Below, piece by piece: positions 1-11,981 of a stretch of 64,000 bases of DNA. The position numbers and the translations under genes were made by a program. The DNA comes from Fistularia commersonii (taxonomy: Eukaryota; Chordata; Actinopteri; Syngnathiformes; Fistulariidae). A model generated the notes under the pieces. It ran no database searches and had not been told where the DNA came from. It worked only from the letters and a program-made list of their open reading frames with translations. Location: positions 1,873,765 through 1,937,764 of the forward strand of contig JBBMNZ010000001.1 in assembly GCA_037954325.1 (NCBI GenBank), written 5' to 3'. Every line of letters begins with the position of its first letter. Positions within the stretch are counted from its first letter, which is position 1.

Positions 1-569
1 GGGGCGGGGCTAACGAGCTTCACGGCGCTAAAACGTTTATCCTCGTCATGTCGGACCGATGAAATGACCGGGAAATTCTCAGTCCGTCCAACTCCGACAC
101 CGAAGAAGACGACTTTGACGGTTTTAGCGCGCAGGGGGAAGCCCGAGATAGCGATCGGCTAGCCGGTGCGGCTTATATTGAGGTGCGCCCAATAGTCCAG
201 AAATTACGGTATTGTATGCCCTTCACGGGCTTCCACTCAGGAATGTCAAGCACTGGATCTTATTTAGCTTCCTCTGGGAATCATCGGTGACCTTTAGGGT
301 CACTCAATCCCTTGAGCCCACCGACGGTCATGGAATATTCCAGACCGAACTCATTTTCCGGGACATACCCGGACAGAAAAGGGCATTTCTGGCAAGTGTG
401 CTTGACCCTCCAGGGGTCGTCAGGCTCTGAGCAAAACGGTGATGTCCAAGTGACACCATCATGTCTGTGTGTCGGCAGAAGATCCACCGCGCGCTGAACG
501 CGACTTACGAAGACGTGAAACGGCGGCGAGAGAAAAGGCCAGTTCCGTTCCAGATCACCGTCAGACCAC
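1..569. other. Region upstream of the first ORF, no recognised gene
   Basis: No complete gene is recognised. In the frame of the ATG at position 49 there is an acidic stretch (core SDTEEDDFDGF) broken by an early stop. It resembles the acidic N-terminus of some transposase-derived proteins, but no diagnostic domain follows. A second open stretch at 479-604, preceded by an acceptor-like CAG, has plausible codon use but cannot be joined to the downstream ORF by an intron of realistic size. Confidence 0.4.
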
Positions 570-1292
570 ATGAGTCTTTCCAGTGTCCTTACCGGTTCTT
601 CTGTTGACCTTTCCAGCGGCGACCCGGTGAAGTCTCCGCCTTCTCCGAGCCCCCCCGGCGCCGCCGCCACGCCGGCTGTCCGAGCATCGCAGACCATCGC
701 AGACTTAAACGCCAGACCCAAGCAGGAGGCCGCCAAGGAGGGCCAGGACTTCAAACGAGTCCACTTCTACTTGGAAACCCTCAACACCCGACGCCTGCTG
801 GCTCGCCTCTCCGCATCGGACGCCAAGGCGGGCGGGACGAAACCGGAGAGGGAGGGGCTTACCGGTCGGACATGCGAGAACGGAGGGCCGCCGGCGTCGG
901 TTTTCAGCCTGGCTCGGCCCGTCCCCGCCTCCTCCTCCTCCGGCGGGTACGTCCCGGCGGCGGCGGCGGCGGCGGTGGCTCCGCCCCCTGAGGCCCAGGT
1001 TCCCGTGGCACCGCCCCAACCTGGCGAGCTGCTGGAGCTGCAGGAGCAGATCAAAGAGATGAGACAGCAGTTGAGGACGGCGCTCGCCAGGAGGGCGGAG
1101 ATCCAGACGTTCCTGGACCATCCTGTCGCCATGGCGACGACCGACGCGGCGACAACGGCGGCCCCCCCCGTCACCATGGCGATGCCCCTGCCGGCCAATA
1201 CAAAGTGCGTAACGACCATGACTGATCCGCCTCACAAAGTCCTGTCCAAAGTCCGACCCTACCCCCGAAAACTGACCAATGAGAGGAGCTGA
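570..1292 (+). CDS. Unrecognised Ala/Pro-rich protein with a C-terminal coiled coil
   Basis: This is a single-exon ORF of 240 codons whose product I do not recognise. The N-terminal ~60 residues are Ser/Pro-rich. A more conserved-looking block at about residues 45-80 (core FKRVHFYLETLNTRRLLARL) looks helical. A Pro/Ala-rich linker with an Ala run from a GCG repeat covers about 120-150. Residues 150-185 (core LQEQIKEMRQQL) are a likely short coiled coil. The tail is Thr/Ala- and Pro-rich with basic residues. The ATG sits in a fair context and the upstream frame has stops, but a 5' exon could exist. It is convergent with MED16. Possible poly(A) signals follow at about 2497, 3200 and 3266. I considered SPATS2/SPATS2L-type proteins and could not align their known sequence. 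Confidence 0.5.
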   Translation: MSLSSVLTGSSVDLSSGDPVKSPPSPSPPGAAATPAVRASQTIADLNARPKQEAAKEGQDFKRVHFYLETLNTRRLLARLSASDAKAGGTKPEREGLTGRTCENGGPPASVFSLARPVPASSSSGGYVPAAAAAAVAPPPEAQVPVAPPQPGELLELQEQIKEMRQQLRTALARRAEIQTFLDHPVAMATTDAATTAAPPVTMAMPLPANTKCVTTMTDPPHKVLSKVRPYPRKLTNERS

Positions 1293-1294
1293 TG

Positions 1295-1310
1295 CGGGTC
1301 ACGTGACCCG
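1295..1310. promoter_or_regulatory. 16-nt perfect palindrome with CACGTG core (E-box/CLEAR-like)
   Basis: CGGGTCACGTGACCCG is its own reverse complement and contains the GTCACGTGAC word bound by USF/MITF/TFEB-type bHLH-zip factors. It is preceded by a CCAAT box and followed at once by a CCGCCATTTT word (YY1-like). It lies just 3' of the stop codon of the first ORF, so the arrangement looks like a core promoter although no gene is seen downstream. Function is inferred from the motif only. Confidence 0.35.
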
Positions 1311-3724
1311 CCGCCATTTTCAGGGAATTTGTGAAACGCGATCACCGATTCGTCACCGTTCCCCGACGAGAGCTTACAACCAAAACAGCGTTAATAATTA
1401 GATAAAGACGAATAACAAGTGTCTCTATCAGAAACAGACCATAATGATATTTTCCATCCGCCACGTGACCGTCGCACTGTCGCAGTCCGACCTGGGCGGT
1501 TGAGAAGGTGACATCACTGTGACATCACCGCTGCCGGCGTTTCGTTTGGGGGAAAAAAAAAAAAACAAAATGTCAACATTCGCGTCACAAGCAGAGCCGC
1601 GAAGCTGCGAGATGTCAACGCGATTATCAACGAGCGATGCGGTTTAGCGCCTCAAGCTAATTAGCAGGAGGCTAGCCTCCGGCTAACACAGAGAGGAGAG
1701 ACGACAACTTATCCGTCGCAAAGAGACCGGTCCAGTTTCCCCGGAGGTGCTTTAGAAGATGTCAGAAAAATGTGGCTATCGGCCTCATCAGTCTTCCTTT
1801 TGTTTTCGACTTTGGGGATTTTCAGGTATTTGAGTCCCCGAGGTGGACGTTCACCCTGAGGTAGCGCGGGACTCGCGGACCCGACCCGCTACTCTTTTGC
1901 CCGATATGTCAAGACGGCGACAGGCCCAAAGGACTTTCCATGCGGAGATCTTGTGTACAATTGTGAGAACCCTACGCTATCTTAGCTTAGTCCTAGCTTA
2001 GCATGAAGACTAGAAGCAGGGGAACCGGTCCGACCCCAAAGAGCCCGCCCGACCTCTTATCGGTGAGCGAAGATGCTATTTACCATATGTGGGCTACATA
2101 GAAAAAAAAAAAACGCTTATGCTAACGTGACGAGCGTGCTAAAGCCTGAGGTGACGAGTTTTATTTTGCACTAACGGACGGGTCGCAGTGAGAACCTGTG
2201 AGTAAATTTAAAGACATTCAAAGCTGTTTACCATGACAGGAGCAGGAAAGCAAACTGTTTTTTTTAAAAACTTCGTTAAATTGTCTGATGTTTTCAATAG
2301 TTTGGTGCAAAATGTTGATGAAGACGTTTCGGGGAACCTTGTAGTTTTGTGTAAAGTGTTCGTCTGATAGCTAGTGAAGTAGCTCAGGAGTACCGGGACT
2401 TGTTTTCCCTAAATCCCTTCTCTCAAGTACTTCGTTTTTTTTCAGAGACGGGAATCGGAGGCGAGAATTGTGACGTCGTGCCGTGATGAAATTTCAAAAT
2501 AAAAGAGCGCGGGGAGGGGTGGGGGATCTCGTCCTGGTATCAGCAATAACAACAGAACTCAGGTGAGGAGTGAGGCGCGTTCCAGGCAGAGGACTTGGTT
2601 CCACTAATCCAAAAGGAAACGCTCCCTCAAAACGGGAAAAAAAAAAAAAAAAAAAAAAAAAAAAGATCTCGCATGATGTCGTAACCTTCTTCCTGATGCC
2701 ATTGTAACACTGTGAGATGTTTTATTGAACAATGTTTAAAAAAATTAAATAACTCGTTAAAAATCCAAGGCTACTCTCTTGTAACTTAACGAGAAATGAC
2801 AAGACGATCCGGCATCGGAACGTCGTTTTTGGATACAAGACGTCCACGTGATTTCTACTTCCTCTAAATCTGCGGGACGCGTAAGGCAGTAACTCAAATA
2901 CACAGTCGGCCAAAATTCAAAACTGGGACAAAGCTGCGGGCCAACATTGATATTTACTGAAAAAAAATCCTCCTCCGGATAGAACAATCAACCTTTTCAA
3001 ATGAACCCAAACAAGTTTTGCTTAAAAGCTGAACAAGCGGAGCATACCGAGATCCTTCTCAAAAATCGCCTTATGTATGAATTCTTGTGCTTACTCACCG
3101 CCGACCGATTTTATGTGCTACGCTACGCTCAAACATCTGTCGAGATGTTTTCGTGCGACTTTGGGAAGCGACGTCGTGTAAAAGTCGGTCGAAGCGAATA
3201 AAGTTCGACTGACCTGACTTGTTTTGTTTGGCTTAAAATACCGTATGTTCTATTATGCCGCGCAAAATAAAGTAATACTGTACACTATATAACCGTGAAA
3301 CCAAACCTCTTTCCATCTCTTCTACTTTCTGGCGCCTTCGAGTCACGTCCAGGTCCTCGGACTTTTCTCGGCGTTTGGTTTCGTAGCGTCGTCTACTGTT
3401 GTCCTCCTTGGTTCGAGCCGAACTGGCTCCACATACAAGAAAAAAAGATTCGTCTTTTAAACATGCGGATATTCTGCCTCCCGCCTGTCCGGAATGCGCC
3501 TGTTTTCTGCCTTTCTTTGCCGTTTTTCAGAGGGGTAGCATGTTGCTAGTATTAGCATAACGTCGCTATGACTACTGTCAACAGGGGAAAGGGCTTTTAT
3601 GGGTCCTGTTGTGGTTTTTGTGCCGAAACTCCAGCAAAGCATTCTGGGATTTGGAGTATTAGTGGTACATGCACTGTAGGCTATCATACTGGCAAGCTAG
3701 CTCTAATGGTCATTTGATTTAGCT

Positions 3725-3785
3725 TCACGGGCCAAATATAATTACACTGCGGGCCACATTTGGCCCGCGGGCCAGAGTTTGGCAC
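3725..3785. mobile_element. hAT-like transposon terminal fragment
   Basis: A short segment is rich in GGGCC/CCGCGGGCC words, in the style of hAT (Zaphod-type) element ends. A related GGGCC-rich patch sits at about 5448-5515 inside a MED16 intron. Only ends are seen and there is no coding part. Confidence 0.35.
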
Positions 3786-4340
3786 CTTTCCTCTAAAACC
3801 TTCTGGCGTCGTTTCCGGCAGAAATCGAGATCCAGCTCCGCTTGGACGAGACCATGGAAATTGACTTCTGAGGCTTCTTTTTTTTTTTTTGAATCAAATG
3901 TTTGCATTGTGACGACGGAAAACGCCTCCTGGTTCGGAACTGAACTTGGCGGTCGAGACATCAGATTCGATTTCGGTTTTGAGCCCCTTCGAGTCAGAGT
4001 TTATTTTACGGCCCTTTGTTTTTCCTTGTATTAGTCTGGAAAATAGGAGATTTATTAAAAACTTACCCCAAAGAAGAAGAATCCCTTTCCGAGTTGCCGG
4101 GTGACGACGGGCGACACCTTGAGGGTCGCCGTGGAGCCAAAATGCAGATACTCGCACGACTAATGCCTGCGGCTTCTCTTGATACCACAACTTTTGTACA
4201 AAAATAAACAACAAAACTCTTTTTTTTTTTTTAAAAAACAATTTTAATTAAAAAAAACGGAATAAAAAAAAAAAAAAACTACTGGTTCAACTGAGTCATA
4301 CAGGACCTGGACCTGGAGGGGTCGGTCAGTCCAGGGGCCT

Positions 4341-7300
4341 TCAGGTGTGAGTAGGGGGGATCCTCCTCCAGAGTCCCCCGCAGAGGCAGTTCTTTATCCA
4401 GCGCTGCTCCCACTGCTTCATGGCGTTGGTCTTGTTGGGCGAACGAAGCATGGTGACGCAGCCGCACCTGAACACAAGCGCATTTATCGCTCACGTCCTG
4501 CTCGAGCCGAAGCCAGAACCCGATGTCCTGATGAGAGGAACTCCGGAGTCGCCCTCGCCGAGCGAGCCGCTAGCTTTATCGATTCCGTTTTGAAAAAGCG
4601 GCGAGTCAGCTGCGAGGAAGAAGACCGGCTCACCTGGTGCACGCCTTGCTCTCCTCGGTCGGACAGACGCCCATGTGGACGCAACGCAGGTTGTCCATCT
4701 TCTGCGATCCGGGCCCCCTGGAGACAAACGCACCCGGTCGGTGACTTGCGCCCCTGTCGGGCCGACCGCCGTCGCGGAGCAGCTTCCGTTACCTGGTGAA
4801 GACGTCCAGCGGCGCGGCGCCGTGGCCGGGTAGCATCAGGGACTTTCCGAACTGCAACCTGAGCGGGTGTTTGCCCTGCAGCTTCACGATGACGCCATCG
4901 TTGACGGGCAGCCAGTCCATGCCGGGGACCAGCAGCTGGCTGGGCAGCAGGCAGCACTCGTCGATCAGGCTCTCGTCGGGGTCCTGGGGAGGTCCGTCAT
5001 CCCGGGCTGACGGAGGAAGGGAGGAGGTCGTCGGAGTCACGACCGCTTTGCCCGGAGGGGGGAAAGGGGAGCGAAGGGGTTCTTACAGCAGAGCCACAGC
5101 TTGGTGAGCAGGCGGAACAGCAGCTGCATGCTGTCCTGGTTGTCGGAGGTGGCGGTGAAGGTCGGCAGGCAGCCGGCTTTCAGCAGACCCCAGATCCGGA
5201 TCATCACTAGCATCTCGCGCAGCATCCCCAGGGACGCCCCGTCCCGCATGAAGCCGAAGCCGGGCCGGACCATGGAGCCCTACGGACACAAGCCGCGGTC
5301 ACAATCCCACGGGTTCTCGGAGGTTCTCCTCAGAAGGTACCGTCGTTCATCTGGACACAAACCTACGCTGCTGCGATCGTGCAGCTTTTTAAATGGACGT
5401 GCTAATATTTGGTTTGCCGCTAGCTCCCACATCAACAGCCCGCAGCACGGGCGGGCTATTATTTTGCCTGGCGGGCCACACTTCTTATTTAATTTTTATC
5501 CGCGGGCCCTTTAGGTATCATGTTGAACATAATGAAAATTGAAATGTAATTTTTTTATTCCAGCTTTAAAGTCATTAGTGATCATGTAAATGTACAGACT
5601 ATTTTGTTTGTGATCGTCCATACAAAATGGAGCAAAAGGAAAAAAATAAGGAGTTTGTAAATTCAATATTGATTGAAAATACTATACTAAAATATTCAAA
5701 GAAAATTGTTTGTCAGGCCAGACAAAAAGGGGGAAAAGCCCAAAGGAGACGACAAAGAGCAGGACATTAGCGTTAGCTTAGTTTACCCATTAGCATGGGA
5801 TCACCTGGTTGGGCAGGTTGGCCAGAAGGTAGAGGACGAAGTCTCCCACCCACTGGATGAGCTGCTGCAGAGACTGCAGGGGGGGCCCGTCCAACACGAA
5901 CTCCTCCGTCTTCAGGTTGATCATCACCTTGTCGATGTCTGCGGACACGGCGGCGTTTTAGCGAAGAGCGAAACACCGGCCCGGCTACGGGGGCGGGAGC
6001 GTCTCACCTGTGTCGATGTTCTTGGAGCAGATCTCGCTCAGGCGGTCGCCGGGACTCTTGTCGGGCGTGTTGAGGACGTGAGGCCTCAGCAGGGACTTCA
6101 GCGTGGAGCTGATGGCGATGAGGAGCAGCTTGGCGTGGAAGTCGCAGGCGCGGGCCGCCGTCGCCGTCGACAGTTTGCACAGGGAGGCTTTCACCGCCAC
6201 GATCCTCTTCGCCAGAACCTGAAGACACGGGATTTAAAAACACGCTTCTCGGCCGTTCCCCTCGGCTTTGGACGCGAACCCCTCCGACCTGCTGCAGCTC
6301 CTGGTTCTGCCTCATGTACTCCTCGTGCAGCTTCTCCACCAGGTTGTGGACCATGCTGGGCTGCACGTGCAGCAGGACGTCCCACCAGTCGTAGCCCGTC
6401 ACCATGCAGTACTCCAGCAGGAACAGCAGGTGGCGCAGCGTGGTGTTCATCTCCAGCACCTGACCCATGGACGGCGACACGCGCAGCATGTGCAGCTGCC
6501 GGGACGAGAACCTCCGTGTTAGGGGCCCATCGTTGCCACGGCAACGCTGTATTAAAGCAGTGGACCCTCACTTTTCGCGGGAGTTACGTTCCAAGACCCC
6601 CACGCGGAAAAGTGAATTTCCGCGACATGATGATTTTGACTGTATTTACAGATATTTTAACCCCCGACGAACCTCACTCGACCTTTACCGACCTCTCGGA
6701 AACTGTTATCAACCCCAAATCGACTGGATTACTAGTCCCGCACACTCATACAGTACACTAAACTCTTTTGGATAATCGTACATACAATAAAGATTGAAAT
6801 ACTCCACATTGAAAATACTTTGCTGTGCCGAAACCTGAAGGATGAATTTGCTGTGCAGTAGTTATGGCGATTTAACATCATATAAGTTTTATCTTTTGAG
6901 CAATAAACAGCATCTTCCTGCTACGCTTGGGGTCTTTACCAGACTTCTGAGTAGATGCTGGGCGTTTAGGAAGTATCGCGGAGTTCGCGATGCTTGGTAT
7001 CCGTGTTTAACAAAGGAGATCTTGTATTTTATTTATGGTATAAAATGAATTTTTGTTGAATTTTACTATATCGCAGTGATCCCTCGCTATAACGTGGTTT
7101 ACTTTTCACGGTTTCGCTACTTGACGGATTAGCATGGTGCATTGTGTTCTGCATTCTGATTGGCTAAAAAGTCACTCCGCTTCTTCTCTACCTGTGCGTC
7201 AATAACGATGCAGTTTAATATGTACACGTACGTAAAACAGCTTGCCAAGTTTACATGACGTACGTGCAAATTCTCTCGCGATTTCGAGTTTCTCTAAAAC

Positions 7301-10127
7301 CCATAATGTTGACAAAACGCTCTGGAGCGACAAAAGGAAGATGCTATCTATCGCAGATAAAGTTAAACTTCTGGACATGCTAAGGGAAGCTAAAAGCTAC
7401 GCGGCTGTAGGTCGGCATTACGAAATGAATGAATCTTCCGTTCGTTCCATAAAGAAGGAAGAAAAAAACATAAGGACGACAGCAGCGATAAGTTTCGCAG
7501 CAGCAATAAGGTCGCGGTGGTCGGCGCTAATCTCCGCAATTTGAAGCCTTCTGTTCACATTGATGATTAAAATTATCATTTGACAGTACAGTACAGAAGT
7601 TATTTGTTGAAAACAACGTTTCTAAAGTACAGTACTTTTATTTGTGAAACAAATGATTGAGCCTGTAAAATGATTTGTTCTTTCTTTTCAATGTATAATA
7701 GAGTATTTAATTGTATAATAATTAAAAAAAAAAAAAAAAAAAGGTTTCTACTTCACAGATTTTGCCTATCATGGGTTCTTTTTGGAACGAAACCCCGCCA
7801 AAAACAAGGGTTTACTGTATTTACTGTTTCTTTGAAAACCGTCAAATGTAAAATGATTTGTTCTTTCTTTTCAATGTATAATAGAGTATTTAATTGTATA
7901 ATAATTAAAAAAAAAAAAAAAAAAGGTTTCTACTTCACAGATTTTGCCTATCATGGGTTCTTTTTGGAACGTAAACCCCGCCAAAAACAAGGGTTTACTG
8001 TATTTACTGTTTCTTTGAAAACCGTCAAATGCTGCAAAAAGGAACGATAACTCGCGAGAGGCGAATTACAATCCGCGAAGCAGCGAGGGTCCACTGTACA
8101 TCTGCGTGCGTCACCTTGCCGTGGTTGTCGACCCCGGCCAGAGCCAGCGAGGTCCAGGAGAACTGCAGGGTTTTGAAGTAGATGCCGGGGCCTCCGGTCC
8201 TCTGCCGTTTGATGGCGCCGTCCTCGCCGGACCGCTGGCCGGGGCCGGCGGCGGCCGAGGAGCCGTAGAAGACGCCCATCGTGTGGAGGGAGAGGCGGTG
8301 GAGGATCTGGATGCTGCCGTCGTGGAAGGCCAGGGCCAGACCTGAGGGAGAACCTCCAGGGTCAGGACGGGGAAGGGGGGAAAAAAATCGGGCGGCGCCA
8401 CTAAGCCGAGGTCGCTCGGGTCTCTCACCCAGACCGGGGCAGAACTTGGTGTCCGTCGCCACCCTCAGGTCCGTGTTGGAGATGGAGATGGGCAGCTTGG
8501 GCAGGGCGACGGCCGACACCCTCTCCAGGTCGTTGGTCGTCGTCAGGATCCTCCACTTCAGGATGGTGGGCTGCTTCTCCCCGACTGTCCGGGGTCAAAC
8601 ACGGGTCAGCAGTAGCGGTGTAAAAAAAAATCGATATATCGATATATCGCATGGACACGTCCGCAAGAGTATCGATCCATGTATGCATTTTACCCGTCTA
8701 TGTTTACTCTGCTCGTGGTTAAAAAAAAAAATCGTATCGAATCGAATCGCGGGGCCTTTTTAAGTATCGAAAAAAAAATCGAATCGACGGAATCGTTGCT
8801 CACCGACTGGAGATCGATGCTGGAAGATGTTGTTGACAGGAAGTCCCTCCTTCCTCAGCGACCAGCACTCGACGATGCTGCCGTTCTGATTGGACGCGCA
8901 CAGCAGGACCTGCGGCGCACGGTTCACGACAGCCGATCAGAGGCCGCCGTGGTTCTTTCCTCCGGTTGTGGCGGTATTTTGGCGGTCGTGGCGATCCGTC
9001 CGGTTACCTGTTCCGAGTTCTCCGGCGTCAGGAACTTGAGGTGTGTGACGGCGGGGTACTTCTCCCTCCTGAGGGGGTCGGTGGTGCAGCGCAGGAACAG
9101 CGAGGGCAGGAGCTCCGTGTCGATGCGACACTTCTCGCTCACCACGCTCACGACCACCTGGACGCGGAGGTCAGAGGTCAGCTTTTCATCAGGTCAGAAG
9201 TCACCGAAATATTTCTCACCTTGTAGAACTGGACGGGGGAGGAGCTGCTGCCGTCGCTCGCCGCCACCACGATGTTCCCGCCTCCGGTGAAGGCGATGTC
9301 GGCCAGCGCCACGCGTCCCCTCAGCCTGCACAGGCTCTCGCTCGCCGTGAGCAGGGCGCCGCCCGGCTTCAGCAGCGACACGGTGACCAGGCCGCTCACC
9401 GTCACCGCCATCCAGCCCTCCATCGGCTTCCCGCCGAACAACGTGAGCGACGGGCAGAACTTCACCCGCGAGAACTTCTCCCCGAAGTTGGTGGAACCCG
9501 ACTGAAAGAAAAAACGGCGTGAGATACGGCTCGTTGACGGACGGTCACGCGCGGGGACGTTTAGTCGGTCACCATCTCGACGTGCAGCGCCAGTTTGACG
9601 CCGTTGTGCAGCCAACTCAGGGCCACGATGGGGTCGCCGTCCAGGGAGGAGGACAGAACGCTCTCCCAGCTGTTCACCAGGTGGTCCGACATGGACCAGC
9701 ATTTTATCTGCCCGTCGCCGTCGGCGGACAAGAGCCGCGAACCTGGAGGCGAGAACGCACATTGGACCGGGGAAGTGAAAGTAAAAACGCTCGTCTGATA
9801 CAACATCTCACCCGATTGGTCCCACTCCAGACAGGAAATGACCTCGGTGTGCCCCGAGTTGATGGAGTAAACATCCCATGGGTGCTCCGTGTCGATGATG
9901 TGGATCATGTGACTGACATCTGAAACAGACGAGACGGTTAAACGGCGGATCTGACACAGGGGTGACCACCTGACGCTCGTGGTCGTACCTTTGTCCTCGT
10001 GGTCGTTTTTTAGGTCCGTGGTGAAGGCCACCAGGTTCCTACATGACCAGGAGCTGACCAGCGGGATGGATGGACAGTGCGTGCTCTTTGGACGTTTCTC
10101 CCACTCGCACACGTACGCCAGCTCCAT
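4341..10127 (-). CDS. MED16: Mediator complex subunit 16
   Basis: MED16 is a tail-module subunit of the nuclear Mediator complex, which links transcription factors to RNA polymerase II. Fifteen coding exons were resolved: 10127-9989, 9919-9812, 9742-9573, 9501-9220, 9157-9008, 8909-8804, 8584-8429, 8341-8115, 6495-6289, 6218-6008, 5938-5805, 5279-5087, 5006-4793, 4717-4634 and 4467-4341. All are phase-consistent and give about 835 residues (human 877). The N-terminus (MELAYVCEWEK) and WD40 propeller segments such as DADGQIKCWSM-like and FGEKFSRVKF match the vertebrate protein. The C-terminus keeps the Cys-rich motif CGCVTML and the KQWEQRWIKNCLCGG ending. Most introns are 70-110 nt. The intron between exons 8 and 9 is swollen to about 1.6 kb by Tigger-type DNA. 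I see no break. Confidence 0.97.
7242..7544 (+). pseudogene. Truncated Tigger (TIGD-like) transposase N-terminus
   Basis: Residues from about 30 to 90 (cores KRKMLSIADKVKLLDML and SYAAVGRHY) match the N-terminal CENP-B-like helix-turn-helix of Tigger transposases. The reading frame ends soon after, and the second DNA-binding domain and the DDE catalytic domain are absent, so this is a remnant. The element's 3' end follows directly, which suggests an internal deletion of the kind seen in non-autonomous derivatives. Confidence 0.8.
7665..8030. repeat. Two-copy 183-nt direct repeat near the Tigger 3' end
   Basis: The segment starting GTAAAATGATTTG at 7665 recurs almost unchanged at 7848. Each copy contains a poly(A) run and the words TTTGCCTATCATGGG and GTTTACTGTATTTACTG. 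It is a recent tandem duplication of the element's 3' region. Confidence 0.85.
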
Positions 10128-10680
10128 GTCCTGACACGGAGGAAGACGGCGGCGGCGGCGGCGGCGGCAGCCCTGGGATTAAACCGCAAGCGGCGGATTC
10201 AGGAACTGAAGGAGAATTTGGGATGAGAGGAGGAACTTCAGCATCATAACATCATAACAGCCATCATAACATCTGACAGGACCTGGATCACAGATACTAC
10301 CTAATTTAATTTAAAGCGATGCTGCTGAACACCATGAATGAGATTCTACTCGGTTTCAACAATTTTCTGATCATTTCTTTCGCATTTTACAGATGAACAA
10401 AAAAAAAACAAAAACAGTCAATGCTTTCATGCATCTGCAGATATAAAATAAACATTTGACCCACCGCCGCGGCGAATACAAACGGAGGTCCGTGTCGGGA
10501 AATCGATTATAGAATAAAAATAATTAACAACGGAGGTTTCTGGTGGAGAAAACAAAATCATACCCGAGAGTTTTAACCTTGTTTTCTTCTGTGTTTGTCA
10601 AAAAGCAACAACGCAGAGTAGCTCTGAGCTGTCGGCTAACGCTAACATTAGCTTACCCCGCTCCAGCTTCCGGTCTGGTA
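10128..10680 (-). promoter_or_regulatory. MED16 5' UTR and promoter region
   Basis: The leader directly upstream of the MED16 ATG contains a GCC repeat (10149-10168). Beyond about 10230 the sequence turns AT-rich. No TATA box is evident. The transcription start cannot be placed from sequence alone. Confidence 0.4.
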
Positions 10681-10875
10681 AGGCTAAATAAAAAAAATAT
10701 GTATAAATTAAAGTAAAAATCTGTGCTTCTAAAATAATAATTGTCTGGTTAAAGTTAAGTCTTTAATTGGTGTGCTCTTTTCAATTAACGCGGAACGAAA
10801 TTCAAACATACGTAAGCCGCGGCTTCTTCTTCGTTGGTCTTAATGAGCGGCTGCCACCCGGGAAGAGGCTCACTA

Positions 10876-10889
10876 GCGCCACCTAGTGG
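10876..10889 (-). promoter_or_regulatory. CTCF-like motif
   Basis: GCGCCACCTAGTGG matches every position of the reverse form of the vertebrate CTCF core consensus (CCASYAGRKGGCRS). It lies about 750 nt upstream of the MED16 start codon. Binding is not shown by sequence. Confidence 0.45.
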
Positions 10890-11938
10890 CCGCCTTGCGA
10901 ACTGACGCTCAAACCTGCAATGGAGTCCTGCAAGTCACAACAATGCATCTCTTGATACAAACAAATCATTAGAAAATACCAAAAGGAAATATTTAAAAAA
11001 ATAATAAGACGAAGAAACGGCCAGTCAAAACTAATATAATTTTTGATTTTCAGTCCCATCTTCAGCAACGACACACAAAACAATTCTGTAGCGAGTCACA
11101 CATGTTGGTGTTTATGTTGATGTTTGTTTTCTGTGTGATTTTGGGGTTGATGATGCGATGTGGTTTGAGGGTGCAATGAATTCTGTTTTCGTTTTTTTTT
11201 TTAATAGAGCAGGAACAGTTAGTTATATTGCAGGCTCCTGTGGCGTGGCCGTTGCCAACAACAGCTACTCCTCATTTAACAGACGTTTTACCATCACCCA
11301 GGTGTTTCCATACCTAAAACGCTACATCAGGAAACAAAGCGCAAATGTCGTAACATTGTCAGCATGCCAGAGCAAAGGGATAAAAATCTACAAAACTATG
11401 TGTATGTACATGTCATTTATATCAGGGGTGCGTGTCACAGTCTGCACAGCGGATAGTGACAGTGTGTGCTGACACGAGATGATAGAAACCCCGTATTCTG
11501 TTGACGATGTAATCCAAATGGAGGAGGTAATGATCCGGCACAGGTGTTTGCGTGTGAGATGTTTAGAGGATTAATGTGTTGAGCAGAGTGATGGCTTACA
11601 CCTCCATCCTGCAGGGGAGGGGGATTAGATGATGTGAAGGATCTGCAAGGCAGAGTGCAGGTCCAGGACGGAGGGCACTGGATTTATCGCGAATCCGCGC
11701 CGAGCAGCCGAAGAGTTTCACCTACCTCCAGCCTACTACGATCGATGGTTACCATAGCGACCGTCCCACGGTGTTGTCCTCGCAAGTGTTTGAGGCCTGC
11801 AGGAAGGTGTGTCTGATGCTGATGATGATGATGATGAGGATGGTGATGAAGCTCAGACTGCGGGAGTCTGTTGGCATCCAGTCAGAGCCTTCCCTTCAGC
11901 TTCATCCTCCATGCAAACAATGAATACTGATCGGGTCA

Positions 11939-11939
<1 letters not shown>

Positions 11940-11981
<42 letters not shown>

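Larger units (their letters stand above)
1293..4340. other. Intergenic region between the first ORF and MED16
   Basis: No further coding gene is supported. It holds the possible 3' UTR of the upstream ORF, a 28-nt poly(A) tract near 2638-2664, AT-rich sequence with AATAAA words near 3200 and 3266, a hAT-like terminal fragment near 3725-3785, and the MED16 3' UTR, which reads leftward from 4340. Confidence 0.5.
6558..8096. mobile_element. Tigger/pogo-type DNA transposon, composite and decayed
   Basis: Inverted ends are visible: CAGTGGACCCTC at 6558 and its inverted copy GAGGGTCCACTG ending at 8096, followed by TA. A second left end, CAGTGATCCCTCGCT, starts at 7074, so the block looks like one element beside or inside another of the same family. 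The inner part encodes a CENP-B-type HTH fragment. The insertion lies wholly within a MED16 intron, away from its splice sites. Confidence 0.8.

Noticed and set aside
55..260. Acidic peptide that might be a piggyBac-type N-terminus
   Set aside because: Only a short acidic, low-information stretch with an early stop; no catalytic or finger motif to support the family.
479..604. Possible coding exon (KIHRALNATYEDVKRR) upstream of the first ORF
   Set aside because: It has a good acceptor, but no donor-acceptor pair of realistic intron length joins it in phase to the ORF at 570.
5706..6761. 351-codon plus-strand open frame
   Set aside because: It runs antisense through MED16 exons 9-11 and into the Tigger insertion, and its composition mirrors those exons.
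11158..11472. 104-codon open frame in the MED16-PLPPR3 spacer
   Set aside because: No domain, low-complexity start, no splice context; likely chance.
11634..11816. Possible small exon near a CCTGCAG word in the MED16-PLPPR3 spacer
   Set aside because: Neither strand gives a peptide I can tie to a neighbour, and the following GATGAT run is simple repeat.
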